Below are positions 1 through 7,997 of a stretch of 64,000 nucleotides of DNA, in pieces (position 1 is the stretch's first letter; every line of letters starts with the position of its first letter). The stretch lies in contig JAJRXR010000050.1 in the NCBI GenBank assembly GCA_024276195.1, forward strand, positions 1-64,000, written 5' to 3'. Position numbers and translations under genes: made by a program. Source of the stretch: Planctomycetota bacterium (lineage in GTDB: Bacteria; Planctomycetota; Phycisphaerae; Phycisphaerales; UBA1924). Under the pieces are notes generated by a model. That model was given only the letters and a program-made list of their open reading frames with translations, had not been told where the DNA came from and made no database searches.

Positions 1-1
1 G

Positions 2-154
2 CGCGCCATGGAACTCGGCCTCTCATCCGATGCACTGGACCCGACCGTCCGCGACAAGCGCGAGGGGTATGGGCGTTGGAAGCAGAAGCCGGAGCCGGAG
101 GGATCGGTCAGCCCGCTTTCGCCGAAGCGAAGGCCGTGGGCCCCCGAGGGGTAA
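2..154 (+). CDS. C-terminal end of an unidentified protein (5' truncated)
   Basis: An open frame enters from the left edge and ends at the TAA at 152-154. The visible 50 residues are polar and rich in Pro, Lys and Arg near the end (for example KQKPEPEGS and SPKRRPWAPEG). This looks like a disordered C-terminal tail. No family can be recognised from this fragment. The frame could also be chance, because no start or conserved domain is visible. Confidence 0.35.
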   Translation, partial: RAMELGLSSDALDPTVRDKREGYGRWKQKPEPEGSVSPLSPKRRPWAPEG

Positions 155-190
155 GGGGTGGGGGTGCCTACCACATGTGAGGTTGACGAT

Positions 191-655
191 ATGAAGTACT
201 TCACATCTGAATGGTGGGCGAAAGCTTCATACTCTGAGGAATTTGGCAAGTACGAGGAGAGTTTGGCGCCGGTTCGCGAACGAGTACCTGCCGATGTCCA
301 CTGGGTATTGGGGTCGTGCGCGTTGCACGACGGGCGGTATCTATCGCTCGAGTTCGACAACTTCCGTAGTATGAAACTGTCGATGCAGATCGACCATGGG
401 GACATCTGTGGAAGGGTCACGGTTGTGTATGCGAGCCCATCAAGTGTCACATGGTCATCGGACAGACCGATCGCAGACGTCAATATGGAACCGCCCGTCA
501 TGCTGGGGTATCACGAGTTCTCGCTCGACGACGAGGGACGCATTCAGCACAACATGCTCTTTGATCCTCGCTGTGAGCTCGTCGTTACATGTGCTTCGAT
601 CGGAGTCGAGTACGAGCCGATTCCGAGAGAGAAGCTCCGGTCAACAGGCCAGTAA
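191..655 (+). CDS. Hypothetical protein, DUF4085-like
   Basis: A 154-residue soluble protein with no signal peptide or membrane segment. It opens with MKYFTSEWW, which resembles the start of DUF4085 proteins, and continues with LHDGRYLSLEFDN and a C-terminal beta-rich part (YHEFSLDDEGRIQHNMLFD), also compatible with that family. Function is unknown. An in-frame ATG lies upstream at 158, but the ATG at 191 has GTGAGG eight bases before it and matches the family start, so it is preferred. Base composition is less GC-rich than the flanking genes, which may mean recent acquisition. It is convergent with the peroxiredoxin gene, 24 bp away. Confidence 0.6.
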   Translation: MKYFTSEWWAKASYSEEFGKYEESLAPVRERVPADVHWVLGSCALHDGRYLSLEFDNFRSMKLSMQIDHGDICGRVTVVYASPSSVTWSSDRPIADVNMEPPVMLGYHEFSLDDEGRIQHNMLFDPRCELVVTCASIGVEYEPIPREKLRSTGQ

Positions 656-679
656 CGAACTAGCTGGTCGCGGGCGGGT

Positions 680-1168
680 TCAGGCGAGCTTGCCCAGGAC
701 CTCATCAAAGTTCATGGCGTCGCCGACCTCGCGGGCCTGGGCCCAGCGGACGACCGGGTCGCCCGCGTCCGAGCGGGTGACGATGACGGTGCCGCGTGAG
801 GCGACGTTCATCTCGGGCCAGTAGAGCCCGTACGCCTTGCAGACCGTGCGGTGGATGTCCGAGAGCAGCGGGTGGGTAAAGCCGCTCTGGCTGGCCCAGG
901 CGTGCTGGGCGGCGAACGAGTCGCACGAGACGCCGACGACCTGGGCTCCCTGGTCCTGCCAGCGGGCCATCTCGCTTGATATGCACTTCATTTCGGAGCC
1001 GCAGATGCCCGTGAACGCGAGCGGGTAGAAGCAGAGCACGACATCGCCCGAGGCGAGATGGTCGCGCAGGGACCATTCGACGCGGTCCTGGTCGGTCAGG
1101 GTGAACACGGGCGCGGGCTCGCCGCTGGTGATGGGCGTTGTGCGCTCGGGCAGGGTATCGCTGGACAT
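680..1168 (-). CDS. Peroxiredoxin, AhpC/TSA family
   Basis: A 162-residue thioredoxin-fold peroxidase that reduces peroxides through a reactive cysteine. The active-site motif FYPLAFTGICGSEM gives a peroxidatic Cys near residue 56, with the conserved Pro and Thr in front of it. This resembles the 1-Cys/AhpE or Bcp type. Two further Cys (about residues 62 and 86, the latter in GVSCDSF) could act as resolving residues, but that is inference. The open frame extends further upstream to 1444. The ATG at 1168 is chosen because GAGGA lies seven bases before it and the family N-terminus begins here. It is divergent from the PLP-binding protein gene. Confidence 0.9.
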   Translation of the reverse strand: MSSDTLPERTTPITSGEPAPVFTLTDQDRVEWSLRDHLASGDVVLCFYPLAFTGICGSEMKCISSEMARWQDQGAQVVGVSCDSFAAQHAWASQSGFTHPLLSDIHRTVCKAYGLYWPEMNVASRGTVIVTRSDAGDPVVRWAQAREVGDAMNFDEVLGKLA

Positions 1169-1282
1169 GGTTCGGTCCTCGTTCGAGTGTGCGCTCCCGG
1201 CGTCAAACACCGGCAAGAGCGAGTATGCTATCACCAGACCGCCCGGCGGAGCCGCAGCGGGTTTGGCCACCATGGAGGGACG

Positions 1283-2095
1283 ATGAACGCGAGCCAGACA
1301 CTCGAAACCCGGTACAACGAGGTCCGCAATCGCGTCGGCGAGGCCTGCGCCAGCGCCGGGCGCACGACGACGTCGGTGATCCTTGTCGCCGTCACCAAGC
1401 ACGCCGAGATCGACGACATCCGCGAGCTGATCGAGCTCGGGCACCGCGACTTCGGCGAGAACCGTGTCCAGCAGCTCATCCAGCGCGCCTCCGTCGTCAA
1501 GGAATGGACCGACCGGATGAGCCTGCTCGAGCGCACCCGCGCCCAGCGCACATCAAGCGAAGGCGACAGCGCCGCCCTGGGCGGATCGTTCGACCCGGAC
1601 AAACCCGTTCGCTGGCACATGATCGGCAGCCTCCAACGCAACAAAGCGCGCAAGGTCGTCGAGTTCTGCCGCCTGATCCACTCGGTGGACTCGCTCCGCC
1701 TCGCCGAAGAGCTGCAGATCATCGCCAACAAGCGCGACAAGGTCATCGACGTGCTGGTGCAGGTCAACTGCTCGGGCGAGGAGCAGAAGCACGGGTGCCC
1801 GGTGCCCGCCGCCGGCGTGCTGGCCGAGCAGATCGACACCATGATCAACGTGCGTGTGCGCGGGCTGATGACGATGGCCGCCCAGACCGACAACCCCGAG
1901 GCGACGCACACGACGTTCCGGCGCTGCCGCGAGCTGTTCGAGGATATTCAAAGCGAGGGCGCGGGCGAGGGGCGGTTTGACCTGCTCTCGATGGGCATGA
2001 GCGCCGACTATGAGATCGCGCTGCAAGAGGGCGCCAACATCGTGCGCGTGGGCACGAGCATCTTCGGCGAAAGGCCCGAGACGGTCGAGGCCTGA
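1283..2095 (+). CDS. YggS/PROSC family pyridoxal-phosphate homeostasis protein
   Basis: A 270-residue fold-type III PLP-binding protein thought to act in vitamin B6 and amino-acid homeostasis rather than as an enzyme. The PLP lysine lies in VAVTKH (Lys39). Other family signatures are FGENRVQQL, WHMIGSLQRNKAR and the C-terminal LSMGMSADYEIA. Compared with the usual 220-235 residues it carries about 35 extra residues (roughly 70-108) between FGENRVQQL and WHMIGSLQ. The ATG at 1283 follows GGAGGGACG. The much longer open frame starting at 1058 is antisense to the peroxiredoxin and is not used. A perfect hairpin repeat follows the stop codon. Confidence 0.92.
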   Translation: MNASQTLETRYNEVRNRVGEACASAGRTTTSVILVAVTKHAEIDDIRELIELGHRDFGENRVQQLIQRASVVKEWTDRMSLLERTRAQRTSSEGDSAALGGSFDPDKPVRWHMIGSLQRNKARKVVEFCRLIHSVDSLRLAEELQIIANKRDKVIDVLVQVNCSGEEQKHGCPVPAAGVLAEQIDTMINVRVRGLMTMAAQTDNPEATHTTFRRCRELFEDIQSEGAGEGRFDLLSMGMSADYEIALQEGANIVRVGTSIFGERPETVEA

Positions 2096-2110
2096 ACGGG
2101 TCGATAGTCG

Positions 2111-2171
2111 GTGGGGCAGGCGTCTCGCCTGTCCTGAAGCCAATATGAGACAGGCGAGACGCCTGCCCCAC
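2111..2171. repeat. Dispersed inverted repeat, family A, copy 1
   Basis: Two 23-nt arms (2111-2133 and 2149-2171) are perfectly complementary, separated by a 15-nt loop. The core is GGGGCAGGCGTCTCGCCTG. The element fills the gap between the convergent yggS-like and amidase genes. It would form a stable hairpin in transcripts from either strand, so a bidirectional terminator or mRNA-end stabiliser is plausible. A second copy lies at 5857-5934. Confidence 0.85.
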
Positions 2172-2199
2172 AATCCCACCTTTGCTTTGGTTGGATTGC

Positions 2200-2949
2200 T
2201 CAGGCGCGGCGCAGGCGCCCGCCGCGCGAGCGCGTCGAGTTCATCTTCGCCTGGAGCGATCGACCCGGGCAGGCCGTCGCCGCGAACTCTTGGTGCGTCC
2301 GAACCTCAGACAACGGAATGCGCAGGCGGTGCATCTCCGACGCGATCAGATCCTCAAGCGAGCGCACCGCAGCGCTGGTCGGCCTCTGGCGCTCGAAGTT
2401 GCCCAGCACACAGATGCCCAGGTTGTGCGGGTTGGCCGAGCGGACGTGGGCGCCCTGGAGCTCCAGCGGGCGGGCCTGCCAGACGCGCCCTGCTGGATCG
2501 ACAACGTAGTGGTAGCCGATGTCGGCCCAGCCCTTGCGTGTGTGCGAGTTGCGGATGGCCTCGATCCTGTGGGCGGCCCCGCCCCATGAGCTGTTCGTGA
2601 ACGGGTTCATCCCGTCGTGGTGGACGGTGATGCGCCGGACACCGTTCATCGGGTCGGCCAGCCACGGACGCGGGCGCCCCCTGGCCCATTTGGATCGAGA
2701 GATCACACCTCGGATCGACGCGACACTTGGCGCTGATTCGCTCGTCGGCGCCGGATCGGACAGCTCCCAGGGTTGGGTTGAGGCGGGCGCTCGGGCGACG
2801 CTGGGGTCATTGGGGATGGGCTCGCCGATCTTTCCTGGCCCACCGCGTCGGGACGAGGCGCACCCGCCCAGGGCGCCCGCAACGGCGCTCCCGCCGAGGA
2901 CGACCCCGCCGGTCCGGATAACGAGCTTCACCGCGTCACGTCGATTCAT
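2200..2949 (-). CDS. N-acetylmuramoyl-L-alanine amidase (Amidase_2/PGRP), lipoprotein
   Basis: A 249-residue peptidoglycan amidase that would cleave the bond between N-acetylmuramic acid and L-Ala. The N-terminus has twin arginines (MNRRDAVKL), a hydrophobic stretch and a lipobox-like ALGGC with Cys30, so export as a lipoprotein, possibly by Tat, is likely. The catalytic domain spans about residues 105-240, with zinc-ligand candidates in ITVHHDGM, in HNLGICVLGNF and in the closing THQEFAATACPGR. The ATG at 2949 follows GGAGGG and begins the signal sequence; an in-frame ATG 48 bases upstream would spoil it. The final residues are basic and probably disordered. Confidence 0.88.
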   Translation of the reverse strand: MNRRDAVKLVIRTGGVVLGGSAVAGALGGCASSRRGGPGKIGEPIPNDPSVARAPASTQPWELSDPAPTSESAPSVASIRGVISRSKWARGRPRPWLADPMNGVRRITVHHDGMNPFTNSSWGGAAHRIEAIRNSHTRKGWADIGYHYVVDPAGRVWQARPLELQGAHVRSANPHNLGICVLGNFERQRPTSAAVRSLEDLIASEMHRLRIPLSEVRTHQEFAATACPGRSLQAKMNSTRSRGGRLRRA

Positions 2950-3163
2950 GGAGCCCTCCGTCCCCTTCCATCGGATTCGGGGACGCCTTCTGTCCAATGG
3001 TATCGGATCCGATCGGGGCGGTCGCCCAGCAACTCATCCGGTTCATCTGTGGGCAGGGCGGGTTGAGGAGGTGTCGCCGCCCCGATAGCCTGTCGCCGCC
3101 CAACCGGGAGGCTACGGGGCGATGGATGATCGAGCCCGATCGCGGGGCACTGGAGTGATTCAT

Positions 3164-4123
3164 ATGAGACTGAGAACGATAATCGGAAGCGCGGCGATCG
3201 CGCTCTCGCTGATGTATATATCGCCCCATGCTCTGGGCGCCGACACGGCGGACACCGCCCTCGACCGCCTGGACACCGCCCGCACCCGTCTCGCAGAAGC
3301 CCGGGCGGCGCTCGAAGCGGCGCAGCAGGAGTTTGACGCAGCGGTCGCCGAGCGTGAGCGGGTCCAGCCCGCAACCGATGCTGCGCCCCAAAATGGCGCC
3401 GGCGACGCGGGCGATTCCGGCGCGACAACCCCAGAGCCGCCCTCCAAGTCGTTCTGGCGGGGCTGGGACTCCAGCGTAGAGCTGGGCATCACCGGCTCGG
3501 ACGGCAACTCGGAGGCCTTCAACTTCCGCACCGCCATCGACGCCGAACGCCTCACCGAGCAGATGGAGACAAAGCTCGGCCTGAGCTACCGCTACGGCAC
3601 GCAGAACGGCGTGCAGAACACCAACCGCCTCGATATCCACGGCCGCAACGACTGGCTCTTCCCGGCAAGCCGCTGGCGGTCCTTTGTCCAAGGCGCGTAC
3701 GAGTACGACGAGTTCCAGAACTGGGACAGCCGCATATCCGGGTTCGCGGGCCTCGGCTATGAGCTGATCCGCCCCGAAGACCAGGCGCGGGATATGTCGC
3801 TGCTGGCCCGCGCGGGCCTCGGCGGGTCGCAGACGATCGGCGGTTCCAACGAGATGTTCCGCCCTGAGGCGCTCCTCGCCCTGGACTACAACTGGAACAT
3901 CAAAGAGGGCCAGCGGTTCTACGTCACCACCGAGCTGTTCCCCAGCCTCGGCGAGGCCGGCGATTTCCGCTGGAACACCAACATGGGCTACGAGATTGTC
4001 CTCGACGCCGAGAGCAACCTGTACCTGAAGCTGGGCATCGAAGACCGCTACGACTCGAACCCGGGCGCCAGCGCCAAGCGCAACGACATCGACTACTACG
4101 TCACGCTCGGCTGGAAGTTCTAA
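3164..4123 (+). CDS. DUF481 outer-membrane beta-barrel protein (YdiY-like)
   Basis: A 319-residue exported protein. It has a signal peptide (about residues 1-26, ending PHALGA), then a short Ala/Glu-rich coiled coil (about 27-75), a Pro/Gly linker, and a DUF481 barrel from about residue 95 with alternating aromatic strands such as GLSYRYGTQNG and GAYEYDEFQNWDSR. It ends in WKF, a typical outer-membrane barrel C-terminus. DUF481 proteins of this kind are of unknown or salt-induced function. The ATG at 3164 has GGAG eight bases upstream and starts the signal peptide; the in-frame ATG at 3122 does not. A Rho-independent terminator follows. Confidence 0.85.
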   Translation: MRLRTIIGSAAIALSLMYISPHALGADTADTALDRLDTARTRLAEARAALEAAQQEFDAAVAERERVQPATDAAPQNGAGDAGDSGATTPEPPSKSFWRGWDSSVELGITGSDGNSEAFNFRTAIDAERLTEQMETKLGLSYRYGTQNGVQNTNRLDIHGRNDWLFPASRWRSFVQGAYEYDEFQNWDSRISGFAGLGYELIRPEDQARDMSLLARAGLGGSQTIGGSNEMFRPEALLALDYNWNIKEGQRFYVTTELFPSLGEAGDFRWNTNMGYEIVLDAESNLYLKLGIEDRYDSNPGASAKRNDIDYYVTLGWKF

Positions 4124-4163
4124 AACACGGCTCGCGCCCCTGTGGTTTACGCCCCTGTGCGCA

Positions 4164-4207
4164 CAACAAAGCCCGCCCCGAGAGTGCGTCTCAGGGCGGG
4201 CTTGTTC
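4164..4207. terminator. Bidirectional Rho-independent terminator
   Basis: The sequence AACAAAGCCCGCCCCGAGA pairs with the downstream TCAGGGCGGGCTTGTT. This gives a GC-rich stem flanked by A-rich and T-rich sides, so it can stop transcription from both strands. It lies between the convergent DUF481 and mscL genes. Confidence 0.8.
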
Positions 4208-4222
4208 ATTGAGTCGCGTGCG

Positions 4223-4672
4223 TCAGCCCTTGTTGCGCAGCGCGTCGCGGATCTCGGTGAGCAGGACTTCCTCGTTGCTCGGCTTGGCGGGCTCGGCGGG
4301 CGCCTCCTCTTCCTTCTTCTTCATCGCCTCGCTCGCCTTGTTCATCATCTTAATCACGACGAAGATCGCGATGGCGACGATCAGGAAGTCGAGCACCGTG
4401 TTGATGAACATGCCGTAGTTGATCGTCACCGCCTCGGCCGCCTCAACCGCAGCGCCCGCCCCGTCCACCGACGCGGGGACGGCGTCCTTGATCGTCACGC
4501 TCAGCTTCGAGAAATCCACGCCGCCCATGAGCACACCGATCGGCGGCATGATCACGTCCTTGACGAGCGAGCTGATGATCTTGCCGAACGCGGCCCCGAT
4601 GATAATGCCGATCGCCATGTCCATGACGTTGCCGCGCATGGCGAACTCTTTGAACTCTTTGATGATGCCCAT
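4223..4672 (-). CDS. mscL: Large-conductance mechanosensitive channel MscL
   Basis: A 149-residue inner-membrane pentameric channel that opens under extreme membrane tension to release solutes. It opens with the amphipathic helix [22 protein letters not shown]1 is about residues 14-43 ([17 protein letters not shown], then the [10 protein letters not shown] turn). A periplasmic loop is extended by Ala/Val-rich sequence, and TM2 is about residues 87-110. The charged cytoplasmic helix [11 protein letters not shown] and the end LLTEIRDAL are typical. It is divergent from an mscS-type gene, with overlapping -10 boxes at 4780-4796, so both osmotic valves may share one promoter region. Confidence 0.97.
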   Translation of the reverse strand: MGIIKEFKEFAMRGNVMDMAIGIIIGAAFGKIISSLVKDVIMPPIGVLMGGVDFSKLSVTIKDAVPASVDGAGAAVEAAEAVTINYGMFINTVLDFLIVAIAIFVVIKMMNKASEAMKKKEEEAPAEPAKPSNEEVLLTEIRDALRNKG

Positions 4673-4768
4673 GTGTATCTTCTTCCCTTCGCGTGATGGC
4701 GTCTTGACGCCGATTCAACTGTGGCGCGGCTCGAAACAAACCATGAAATGGCCGCTCCCCAACCTTTC

Positions 4769-4796
4769 TTGGGGCCAAGAGTGTAGATGGTACACT
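4769..4796. promoter_or_regulatory. Candidate bidirectional promoter for mscL and mscS
   Basis: AGTGTA GATGG TACACT at 4780-4796 is a perfect 6+6 palindrome. It reads as a TACACT -10 box on each strand. For the plus direction TTGGGG (4769-4774) lies 16 bp upstream as a weak -35. Each direction would give a 5' UTR of about 100 nt. The palindrome could instead be an operator. Confidence 0.5.
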
Positions 4797-4905
4797 TCGA
4801 CGACGGCGGCGCGTTCGTTGCTGCGCATTGCCGTGCTTTTTGTCCTTATTCATCGATCGCGGCGGCGCCATCAAGATCGAGCGCCGCTCGCAGGGAGATT
4901 TGCCC

Positions 4906-5850
4906 ATGTCCGTGCTGGATGCCGCCGAAGTCACACCCATTCCGTCGCCAGAATCCGCTGCAGATGCGGGCAATCAAGCCCTCGATCAGGTGTCGAACGC
5001 CTGGGGCGCACTCACCGACGGCGATATCTCGGGCGGCGACCTGATGCTCCTGTGGGAGAGCGTCGGCTGGCCCGTGCTCAAGGTCGTCGCCCTCATTGTC
5101 GCCGTGCTCGTGGTCTCGGGCTGGGCGAAACGGTTCGTGACCAGGGTCTGCAAGAAGGCCAACGTCGAGACCACCCTCGCCCGGTTCTTCGGCGCCCTCA
5201 CCAAGTACGCCATCATGATCCTCGGCGGGATCACCGTCCTCCAGACCTTTGGAGTTGAGGCGACCAGCTTCGCTGCGGTCATCGCCGCCGTCGGCTTCGC
5301 CATCGGCATGGCCCTCTCGGGCATGCTCGGAAACATCGCCGCGGGGGTGATGCTGCTGATCTTCCGCCCGTTCAAGGTCGGCGACGGCGTCAGCGCCGGG
5401 GGCGTCACCGGCAAGGTCTTCGAGATCGGCCTGTTCACCACCAGCTTCGACACGCCCGACAACCGGCGCATCATCGTCCCTAACGCCTCCATCTTCGGCG
5501 ACACCATCGAGAATGTCTCGCACCACGACACCCGGCGCGTCGATGTCAGCGTCGGCGTCGCCTACGAGGCGGACATCGACGAGGCCCGCAAGGTGCTCGA
5601 AGGCGTCTGCGCCGCTGTCGAGGGGGGCCTGAGTGATCCCGCGCCGGTGGTGTACCTCAAAGAGCTGGGCGGATCGTCGGTCGACTTTGCGCTGCGTGTC
5701 TGGGCCAACGCCCCGGACTACTGGGCGGTGCGTGAGCGGTTGACGCGGGACACCAAGAAGGCGCTCGACGCCGCGGGCATTGGCATTCCGTACCCGCAGC
5801 GTGATGTGCATGTGCCGCAGGGCATCGAGGTGACGGTCAAGAACGCCTGA
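4906..5850 (+). CDS. Small-conductance mechanosensitive channel, MscS family
   Basis: A 314-residue MscS-type channel for release of small solutes on osmotic downshock. It has three predicted membrane segments. The pore-lining TM3 hallmark is clear (AIGMALSGMLGNIAAG, then VMLLIFRPFKVGD, about residues 140-170). A beta domain with IVPNASIFGDTIENVS and a C-terminal alpha/beta domain ending IPYPQRDVHV follow. The ATG at 4906 has AGGGAG nine bases upstream; the upstream in-frame extension has only a TTG start. The family hairpin repeat A follows the stop by 6 bp. Confidence 0.93.
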   Translation: MSVLDAAEVTPIPSPESAADAGNQALDQVSNAWGALTDGDISGGDLMLLWESVGWPVLKVVALIVAVLVVSGWAKRFVTRVCKKANVETTLARFFGALTKYAIMILGGITVLQTFGVEATSFAAVIAAVGFAIGMALSGMLGNIAAGVMLLIFRPFKVGDGVSAGGVTGKVFEIGLFTTSFDTPDNRRIIVPNASIFGDTIENVSHHDTRRVDVSVGVAYEADIDEARKVLEGVCAAVEGGLSDPAPVVYLKELGGSSVDFALRVWANAPDYWAVRERLTRDTKKALDAAGIGIPYPQRDVHVPQGIEVTVKNA

Positions 5851-5856
5851 AGAAAT

Positions 5857-5934
5857 GGGCGGGGCAGGCGTCCCGCCTGTCGGGTCGAGCGGGGGCGCGC
5901 GGGGTGAGTCAGACAGGCGGGACGCCTGTCCCGC
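5857..5934. repeat. Dispersed inverted repeat, family A, copy 2
   Basis: The left arm (5857-5881) and right arm (5912-5934) share GCGTCCCGCC and pair with a single mismatch over 23 nt around a 30-nt loop. The core matches copy 1 at 2111-2171 apart from a C/T change. The right arm lies inside asnB and encodes its last residues, GTGVPPV. The element again separates convergent genes. Confidence 0.82.
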
Positions 5935-7972
5935 TGGGCGAACGGCGTACACCCTCAAGCCACTTGGCCCAGATCGAGAGCACGAGCACCATGTACAGGC
6001 GTTGGCTGTGGTCGCGTCCGTGCCACGGGTTGAGGCTTTTTTTGCCCGCCGCGTCGTGCTCGCGCAGCATCCGCCGGACAAACCCCATGTTGATCTCAAC
6101 CCCCGCCTCGCCCAGCCCCGGGAACGGGTCGGACGATTCGAGGTGGTCATACAACAACTGCCGCATGCCGCCGTAGTCGGAGCGGAACCACTCGCCGACG
6201 GGGATGGCGAAGCCCTGCTTGGGGCGATCGACGATGTGATCGGGGAGGTACCTGCGGGCGACCTGCTTGAGGAGGCCTTTGCGCTGGCCGTTGGGCATGA
6301 GGACGTTCAGCGGCGTTCGCAACGCGGCCTCGACGAGATCGCGGGCGAGGAACGGGGCGCGGACTTCGAGGCCGACGGCCATGGATGCGGTGTCGGTCTT
6401 GCGGAGCAGGTCGTCGGGGAGGTAGCTTGAGAAATCATCTCTCAGCGGATCACGCGTGCGTGAGAACCGGCTTGGATCGTTGTCGCCTTTAGCGAACAGG
6501 CGGTGTCGGAATGAGGTTGGGAAGATCCGCACGAGTTCGTCATACCCCCCGTGCCTTGCGGCATCCGTGAGGCGATGGAGTTTCGAGAGCTTTGCTTGGG
6601 GATCTCGTGACGGGAGCAGGGCGGAAGGTAGCGTGCTCAGCGCAATGCGCCACCGATTCAAGAAATGGTTTGCCGTGTGGCGTTGATAACCACCGAATAG
6701 CTCGTCGCCCCCGTCTCCGGCCAAGGCGACCCGAACATGCTGCCGCGCTGCACGCGAGACCCAGTACGTCGGAAGGAGCGAACTATCGCCAAATGGGAGT
6801 CCGAGCTGATGGATAAGATGAACAATGTCGGCTGCGGGTGATGCCTCACAATCTAGAGTCGTGTGGTTTGTGTTGAGGTGACGAGCGATCTCCGCTGCAA
6901 GCGGTGATTCATCGTATGATCCGAACGGCATCCGCACGGTGAACGTTTGTAGTTCTCGCAGTTCGCGAACGGCGTGCGCTGCGATGAGGCCCGAGTCTAA
7001 GCCACCGGATAAGAAGCACCCAAGCGGCACATCGCTTTCCAATCGAGATTTCACGGCGGCATGGATCAGTTGATCCAGATATTGGTGATCAAGTTCCGCA
7101 CTTGGATCTCTCTCGGGCATCTTGTGGGAGTTCCCGCAGATGGCAACACTGCAGGCGCCCTCGAACGGGCACTCTCTCCGATCATCGGGGTAGAACGCGT
7201 TGACTGTGTACGTTGGCGTCTCGTTGAGATCAGACCAGCCTCGCTCGATCCAGTCTCTGACGCACATCGGCTCGAGCCAGACTCGATCCGATCTCCGCGT
7301 GAGCTGAGCCAATGCGAGAAGCGAGACAGGTGATGAGGCGGAGGCGGCAATGTTCCCTGGATCGCGTGCTTGGTCCAATACCATGCTGTATTGCGGTTTC
7401 TCCCCAACCAGATCGCGGAATGCGCCCCAATGACCGCGAGTTCTATCCCATGCCTGGATCGCGAACATTCCATCAAGATCCGCCGTGAGACTCATTCCCC
7501 ACGCCCGCCACCCATGCACCAGCACCTCCGTATCCGAGTGATCCGTCTCGAACACATGTCCGCCCGCCTCCAACTCCTTCCGCAGCTCCCGGTGGTTGTA
7601 AATACACCCGTTGAACACCGCCGCGACCAGGTCCGGGCATTCGCTCGCGGGGCAGAGCTCGTGCGCGAGCCGGGGCGTCTCGCCCCGGGCGTACGTCAGG
7701 TCCGGGCGTAGTCGCCGTCCGTCGTGGACCATGGGCTGGTGTCCGCCCTCGTGGTCGATGATGCTCAGGCGCCGGTGGACGAAGGCGATGTCCACGATCG
7801 TGCCGTCGGCGCGGGTGGCCCGGTCGCGGAAGCGTCCCTGCCCGTCCGGGCCTCGGTGCTTGATGGATTCGTCGAGGATGTCGAGCCACGCCTCGGGGAT
7901 GGCCTCGAGTGGGTGCGGGGGAGGCCCGTCCTTGGGGTCGTGGAGGCGCAGGATGCCGGCGATGCCGCACAT
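5909..7972 (-). CDS. asnB: Asparagine synthase (glutamine-hydrolysing)
   Basis: A 687-residue two-domain amidotransferase converting aspartate, glutamine and ATP to asparagine. Cys2 in MCGIAGIL is the glutaminase nucleophile, and the class-II domain spans about residues 1-250 (KHRGPDGQG, AVFNGCIYNHREL). The synthetase domain carries the PP-loop LSGGLDSGL near residue 330 and AGDGGDELFGGY further on. The length slightly exceeds the usual 550-640. The last seven residues, GTGVPPV, are encoded by repeat A. The middle of the gene (about 6430-7500) is visibly poorer in G+C than both ends. The start has no Shine-Dalgarno sequence but a TACCCT box seven bases upstream. Confidence 0.93.
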   Translation of the reverse strand: MCGIAGILRLHDPKDGPPPHPLEAIPEAWLDILDESIKHRGPDGQGRFRDRATRADGTIVDIAFVHRRLSIIDHEGGHQPMVHDGRRLRPDLTYARGETPRLAHELCPASECPDLVAAVFNGCIYNHRELRKELEAGGHVFETDHSDTEVLVHGWRAWGMSLTADLDGMFAIQAWDRTRGHWGAFRDLVGEKPQYSMVLDQARDPGNIAASASSPVSLLALAQLTRRSDRVWLEPMCVRDWIERGWSDLNETPTYTVNAFYPDDRRECPFEGACSVAICGNSHKMPERDPSAELDHQYLDQLIHAAVKSRLESDVPLGCFLSGGLDSGLIAAHAVRELRELQTFTVRMPFGSYDESPLAAEIARHLNTNHTTLDCEASPAADIVHLIHQLGLPFGDSSLLPTYWVSRAARQHVRVALAGDGGDELFGGYQRHTANHFLNRWRIALSTLPSALLPSRDPQAKLSKLHRLTDAARHGGYDELVRIFPTSFRHRLFAKGDNDPSRFSRTRDPLRDDFSSYLPDDLLRKTDTASMAVGLEVRAPFLARDLVEAALRTPLNVLMPNGQRKGLLKQVARRYLPDHIVDRPKQGFAIPVGEWFRSDYGGMRQLLYDHLESSDPFPGLGEAGVEINMGFVRRMLREHDAAGKKSLNPWHGRDHSQRLYMVLVLSIWAKWLEGVRRSPSGTGVPPV

Positions 7973-7979
7973 AAGGACG

Positions 7980-7985
7980 AGGGTA
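7980..7985 (-). promoter_or_regulatory. -10 box TACCCT, probable leaderless asnB promoter
   Basis: TACCCT on the minus strand ends seven bases before the asnB ATG and no Shine-Dalgarno sequence intervenes. Transcription would start at or next to the ATG. Confidence 0.5.
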
Positions 7986-7997
7986 GCGGCAGGGGCC

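Noticed and set aside
1138..1980. 280-codon plus-strand frame overlapping the YggS-like gene
   Set aside because: It is a shadow in a second frame, very Arg-rich, without a family match.
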